A stretch of 19,107 bases of DNA from Burkholderiales bacterium (GTDB taxonomy: Bacteria; Pseudomonadota; Gammaproteobacteria; Burkholderiales; UBA11063), in contig JAPJMP010000199.1 in the NCBI GenBank assembly GCA_026461645.1, positions 1 to 19,107 of the forward strand. Reading direction: 5' to 3'. The notes under the pieces were generated by a model that had not been told where the DNA came from, did no database searches, and was given only the letters and a program-made list of their open reading frames with translations. Position 1 is the first letter of the stretch; each line of letters opens with the position of its first letter. This document shows, piece after piece, positions 16,270 to 19,107 of this stretch. Position numbers and translations under genes: made by a program.

Positions 16270-16458
16270 ATGAAAACTATTTTATTTATTTGTTGTTGTA
16301 TTATAAATTATTTGGCCTTAGCACAAATCTGTCAACCTGAAGCACATGGCAATGGTGTAGTCTGTAAAACAAACACACAATACTCTAATGCCAATTATAA
16401 TAATGCGCGGACAACCAATGAATCATATATTCATTTTAGCATACCACTAAAAAATTAA
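16270..16458 (+). CDS. Predicted small secreted peptide, 62 aa
   Basis: Starting at the ATG at 16270, the frame encodes a clear export signal: MK, then a hydrophobic core TILFICCCIINYLALA, then an ALA-Q signal peptidase I site. The mature part is about 44 residues, Asn-rich, with two cysteines (third and fifteenth of the mature chain) that could form a disulfide in the periplasm or outside. A longer in-frame version from GTG at 16198 would bury the signal behind 24 residues and would begin upstream of the predicted promoter's start, so I prefer the ATG. No good ribosome site precedes it, which weakens the case. It ends 1 base before the 3' end of pykA on the other strand. I recognise no family; the call rests on the signal peptide. 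Confidence 0.5.
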   Translation: MKTILFICCCIINYLALAQICQPEAHGNGVVCKTNTQYSNANYNNARTTNESYIHFSIPLKN

Positions 16459-16459
16459 A

Positions 16460-17890
16460 TTACCATCTAATAATTTTCATAGTGTTTGTGCCCCCAACTT
16501 CATGTAAATTACTTCCCATTGTAAGTAAAATCAAATCGCCAGTACTAAGAATATTAAATTTATTTAAAGTGTTTTGCGCTATTTTAAACATATCATCAGT
16601 ATTATTAGCTTTAGCTGAAACGTATATTGGGTGCACATCTTTATATAAGGCCATTTGACGCGCTGCTTTTATTGAATCGGTTATTGCATAAACAGGAATG
16701 CCGCTATTTACTCTAGATAACCATAAAGCCGTAATGCCAGAGGTGGTTAGCGAAACAATGGCCTTAGCTTGTAAATGGTAACCACTAAACAATGCTGACA
16801 TTGCAATTGCTTGATCAATATAGTCAAATTTTTGTCCAGTAAAGTTTAAATTAATTGAAATATCTCGATTGCGTTCTGCCTCAATGCACGTTCTTGCCAT
16901 AGTTGCTACAGCGATTACTGGGTGGGAGCCTGAGGCTGTCTCTGCAGATAACATAACCGCATCAGTACCATCAAGTACAGCATTGGCAATATCAGAAATC
17001 TCAGCACGCGTCGCTACAGGGCTAACTATCATTGATTCTAACATTTGCGTTGCCACAATACTTAATTTATGATTTGCTTGTGCACAAGAGATTATTTTTT
17101 TTTGTAGTCCTGGCACTTGCGCATCACCAACTTCTACAGCTAAATCGCCACGCGCCACCATTACTCCATCTGATGCTTTAGTAATAGCAACTATATTTTG
17201 AATTGCTTCAACTCGTTCAATTTTTGAAATAATAGAAGCTCGAGCATTATAAGTTGCAAGAAGATTTCTAGTTAAAATTACATCAGTAGCATCACGAACA
17301 AACGATACAGCTAAATAATCTAATTGCATTTCTGCAGCAAACTGAATATCAGCAAAATCCTTAGTCGTTAATGCTGGGGCAGTTAGACCGCCACCTAATT
17401 TATTGATTCCTTTATTGTTACTTAGTACTCCACCTTGTTTAACTACGCAATGAATTTGTGATTTAACCACACTCTCAACGACAAAGGAGATTTTGCCATC
17501 ATCAAGCAATAAAATATCATTAACCTTTACATCTTTAGCTAAATTAACATAATCGACACCCACCATATGCTCATCACCAAGATCTTTATAGTTACAGTCG
17601 AGAATTATTTTATCGTTATTATTTAAATTAATTTTGCCATTTTTAAATTTAGCGATTCTAATTTTAGGCCCTTGCAAATCACCTAAAATTGCAATGGTTT
17701 TTTGTTGCTCATCTGCGGCAGAGCGGATATTTTGAATTTGTTGGCGATAATCATCTTGAGTTCCATGAGAAAAATTAATGCGAAATACATCAACTCCATT
17801 TTCGATTAACTGAGCAATAATCAACTTATCAGAAGATGCCGGACCTATTGTGGCAATAATTTTAGTCTTTTTGATCATTGGATTTGTCAT
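16460..17890 (-). CDS. pykA: Pyruvate kinase, PykA type
   Basis: This is the last step of glycolysis: phosphoenolpyruvate plus ADP to pyruvate plus ATP. Motifs are RINFSHG at 37-43, GDLQGPKIRIA at 70-80, catalytic Lys223 in ISKIER, the metal-binding segment VARGDLAVEVG at 245-255, and TQMLESM at 281-287. The whole barrel, B-domain and C-terminal regulatory domain are present in 476 aa, similar to E. coli PykA (480). The segments LSNNKGINKLGGGL and SDGVMVARGDLAVEVG are those of beta/gammaproteobacterial PykA. It starts 12 bases after the GAPDH stop; AAGAGA before the ATG at 17890 overlaps the end of the GAPDH gene, so translation is probably coupled. A second ATG lies four codons in, but the first fits the spacing better. 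Confidence 0.96.
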   Translation of the reverse strand: MTNPMIKKTKIIATIGPASSDKLIIAQLIENGVDVFRINFSHGTQDDYRQQIQNIRSAADEQQKTIAILGDLQGPKIRIAKFKNGKINLNNNDKIILDCNYKDLGDEHMVGVDYVNLAKDVKVNDILLLDDGKISFVVESVVKSQIHCVVKQGGVLSNNKGINKLGGGLTAPALTTKDFADIQFAAEMQLDYLAVSFVRDATDVILTRNLLATYNARASIISKIERVEAIQNIVAITKASDGVMVARGDLAVEVGDAQVPGLQKKIISCAQANHKLSIVATQMLESMIVSPVATRAEISDIANAVLDGTDAVMLSAETASGSHPVIAVATMARTCIEAERNRDISINLNFTGQKFDYIDQAIAMSALFSGYHLQAKAIVSLTTSGITALWLSRVNSGIPVYAITDSIKAARQMALYKDVHPIYVSAKANNTDDMFKIAQNTLNKFNILSTGDLILLTMGSNLHEVGGTNTMKIIRW

Positions 17891-17902
17891 AATTGTTTTC
17901 TC

Positions 17903-18913
17903 TTATTTCTTAGCTAAAACAAGTGCCGTATCTAACATGCGATTAGAAAAGCCCCATTCATTATCATACCAACTAAAAACTTTAACTAAATTTCCATTTA
18001 CTTTAGTTTGCGAAGCATCAAAAATTGAAGAATGAGAATTATGATTGAAATCAATCGAAACTAGCGGCAAATCATTAACTGCAACAACTTTACTTAATTT
18101 ACCTGTTGCCGCATTTTTAATTAAAGTATTTATTTCATCAACACTGGTTCGTCTTTTAGCACTAAAAGTTAAGTCAACCAAAGAAACGTTTGGTGTTGGT
18201 ACTCTTATCGCTAATCCATCAAGACAGCCTTTAAGTTCAGGAATTACTAAACCTACTGCTTTTGCTGCACCTGTTTTAGTAGGAATCATTGATAAGGTTG
18301 CTGCCCGTGCACGATGCATATCGCTATGATAATTATCTAATAAAACTTGATCACTAGTAAAAGAGTGAATGGTTGTCATTAACCCATTTTCAATCCCAAT
18401 ATTGTCATTAAGAATTTTGGCAATTGGTGCTAGACAATTAGTAGTACAAGAGGCATTAGAAATAACTGTCATATCAGGCGTAATTATATGATCATTAACG
18501 CCATACACAACCGTGGCATCAACGTCATCACCACCTGGAGCTGAAATTAAAACTTTTTTAGCTCCAGCGGTTAAATGCCCACTGGCCTTGGCTTTAGAGG
18601 TAAAAACTCCAGAACATTCAAGTACTACATCTATGCCTAATTGTTTCCACGGCAATTGACTAGGATCTTTTTGTTCAATAAATTTAATTTTATGCCCATC
18701 AACAATTAAATGCTCTGCATCATAAGTTACATCATGGTTAAAATAACCATGCACCGAATCATTTTTAGTAATATGCGCATTAATTGCTAAATTAATTCCT
18801 ATATTATTTATTGCTACTACTTCAATCTCAGAGGTTCTATTATTTTCAAATAATGCCCTTAATATACATCTACCAATTCTTCCATAACCATTAATTGCAA
18901 CTTTAATTGCCAT
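17903..18913 (-). CDS. gap: Glyceraldehyde-3-phosphate dehydrogenase, type I
   Basis: This oxidises glyceraldehyde-3-phosphate to 1,3-bisphosphoglycerate in glycolysis, or reverses it in gluconeogenesis, as a cytoplasmic tetramer. Visible are the dinucleotide fold INGYGRIGR (7-15), catalytic Cys156 in SNASCTTNC, His183 in [10 protein letters not shown], the [12 protein letters not shown] segment, and the C-terminal [14 protein letters not shown]. Length 336 aa is normal. The residue that usually is Asp at the end of the second strand (VAIND) is Asn37 here, which may loosen discrimination between NAD and NADP. Erythrose-4-phosphate dehydrogenase is the closest alternative, but TKTGAAKA and the overall match favour GAPDH. 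AGAGGAAC precedes the ATG at 18913. The gene leads a two-gene unit with pykA; phosphoglycerate kinase, often between them, is absent. Confidence 0.95.
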   Translation of the reverse strand: MAIKVAINGYGRIGRCILRALFENNRTSEIEVVAINNIGINLAINAHITKNDSVHGYFNHDVTYDAEHLIVDGHKIKFIEQKDPSQLPWKQLGIDVVLECSGVFTSKAKASGHLTAGAKKVLISAPGGDDVDATVVYGVNDHIITPDMTVISNASCTTNCLAPIAKILNDNIGIENGLMTTIHSFTSDQVLLDNYHSDMHRARAATLSMIPTKTGAAKAVGLVIPELKGCLDGLAIRVPTPNVSLVDLTFSAKRRTSVDEINTLIKNAATGKLSKVVAVNDLPLVSIDFNHNSHSSIFDASQTKVNGNLVKVFSWYDNEWGFSNRMLDTALVLAKK

Positions 18914-18984
18914 AGTGTGTTCCTCTTGAAATAATTTATTTATTGTCTTAAATTATACATTATTTTGTTATTAAGGCATACAAA

Positions 18985-19013
18985 ATTATACAATTTGCGC
19001 GAGAAGACTTTAA
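18985..19013 (-). promoter_or_regulatory. Likely promoter of gap-pykA
   Basis: On the minus strand, TTAAAG (19008-19013) is followed after 17 bases by a perfect TATAAT (18985-18990), about 72 bases before the gap start. A second perfect TATAAT lies nearer the gene at 18952-18957 but lacks a -35 at proper distance. One or both may be used. The remainder of the right edge, to 19107, shows nothing I can name. Confidence 0.5.
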
Positions 19014-19107
19014 CCTACATTCCCAGAAAAAATAGGCACGATAGAGTAAAAGACATCAATTCTTAATTTTAAAAAACTAACAATATCAACCGATAAAGCA
19101 TATATAG

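Noticed and set aside
17903..18913. Erythrose-4-phosphate dehydrogenase (Epd) as the identity of the gap gene
   Set aside because: Some segments ([17 protein letters not shown]) are shared with Epd, but the [12 protein letters not shown] segment and pairing with pykA fit GAPDH better.

Overview
The window is AT-rich (about one third G+C by eye), almost fully coding, and bacterial. The core enzymes look proteobacterial. The pyruvate kinase is of the PykA type, with the LSNNKGINK and VARGDLAVEVG segments I associate with beta/gammaproteobacteria. GAPDH, PyrE and the malic enzyme fit the same broad group. I lean towards an AT-rich beta- or gammaproteobacterium, judged from remembered family sequences and not from a search. 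No mobile element, CRISPR array, tRNA or rRNA gene is visible. No intergenic stretch exceeds 300 bases; the longest is the 194 bases at the right edge.

Layout, plus strand. (1) 16-5174: four closely packed genes: an unrecognised 442-aa protein, a YdhF-like aldo/keto reductase, an MsbA-like ABC half-exporter with a TTG start, and a GT4-type glycosyltransferase with a GTG start. (2) 5276-11763: NADP malic enzyme with a phosphotransacetylase-like tail, then an unusual 1110-aa multidomain protein, then a COG3618-type amidohydrolase/lactonase separated by only 5 bases. (3) 11855-14657: an SDR dehydrogenase, an enolase-superfamily (mandelate racemase group) dehydratase and a class II aldolase/adducin-family protein, closed by a perfect 10-bp hairpin at 14665-14690.

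Layout, minus strand. gap and pykA form one pair (18913 to 16460). pyrE and a Pal/OmpA-like lipoprotein form another (16115 to 14704), with an extended -10 promoter in front of pyrE. Between the two pairs lies a small plus-strand gene for a predicted secreted peptide.

The most striking item is the 1110-aa protein. It joins, in one uninterrupted frame, a 2-oxoacid dehydrogenase E1 alpha part (TPP motif GDG 143-145 with NN 173-174), an E1 beta part, a lipoyl/biotinyl-type swinging-arm domain (Lys719), and a complete FabH-like ketoacyl synthase III with an intact Cys906-His1037-Asn1067 triad. No E2 acyltransferase or E3 is present nearby. My inference is that it decarboxylates a 2-oxoacid and hands the acyl group, perhaps through its own lipoyl arm, straight to KAS III to start fatty-acid or polyketide-like chains. 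The malic enzyme just upstream would supply pyruvate and NADPH. The lactonase, dehydrogenase, dehydratase and aldolase genes that follow look like a non-phosphorylated sugar-acid route (the logic of L-fucose oxidation), which also ends in 2-oxoacids such as pyruvate or lactaldehyde. Several of these enzymes carry non-canonical residues at key positions, so their exact substrates are open.
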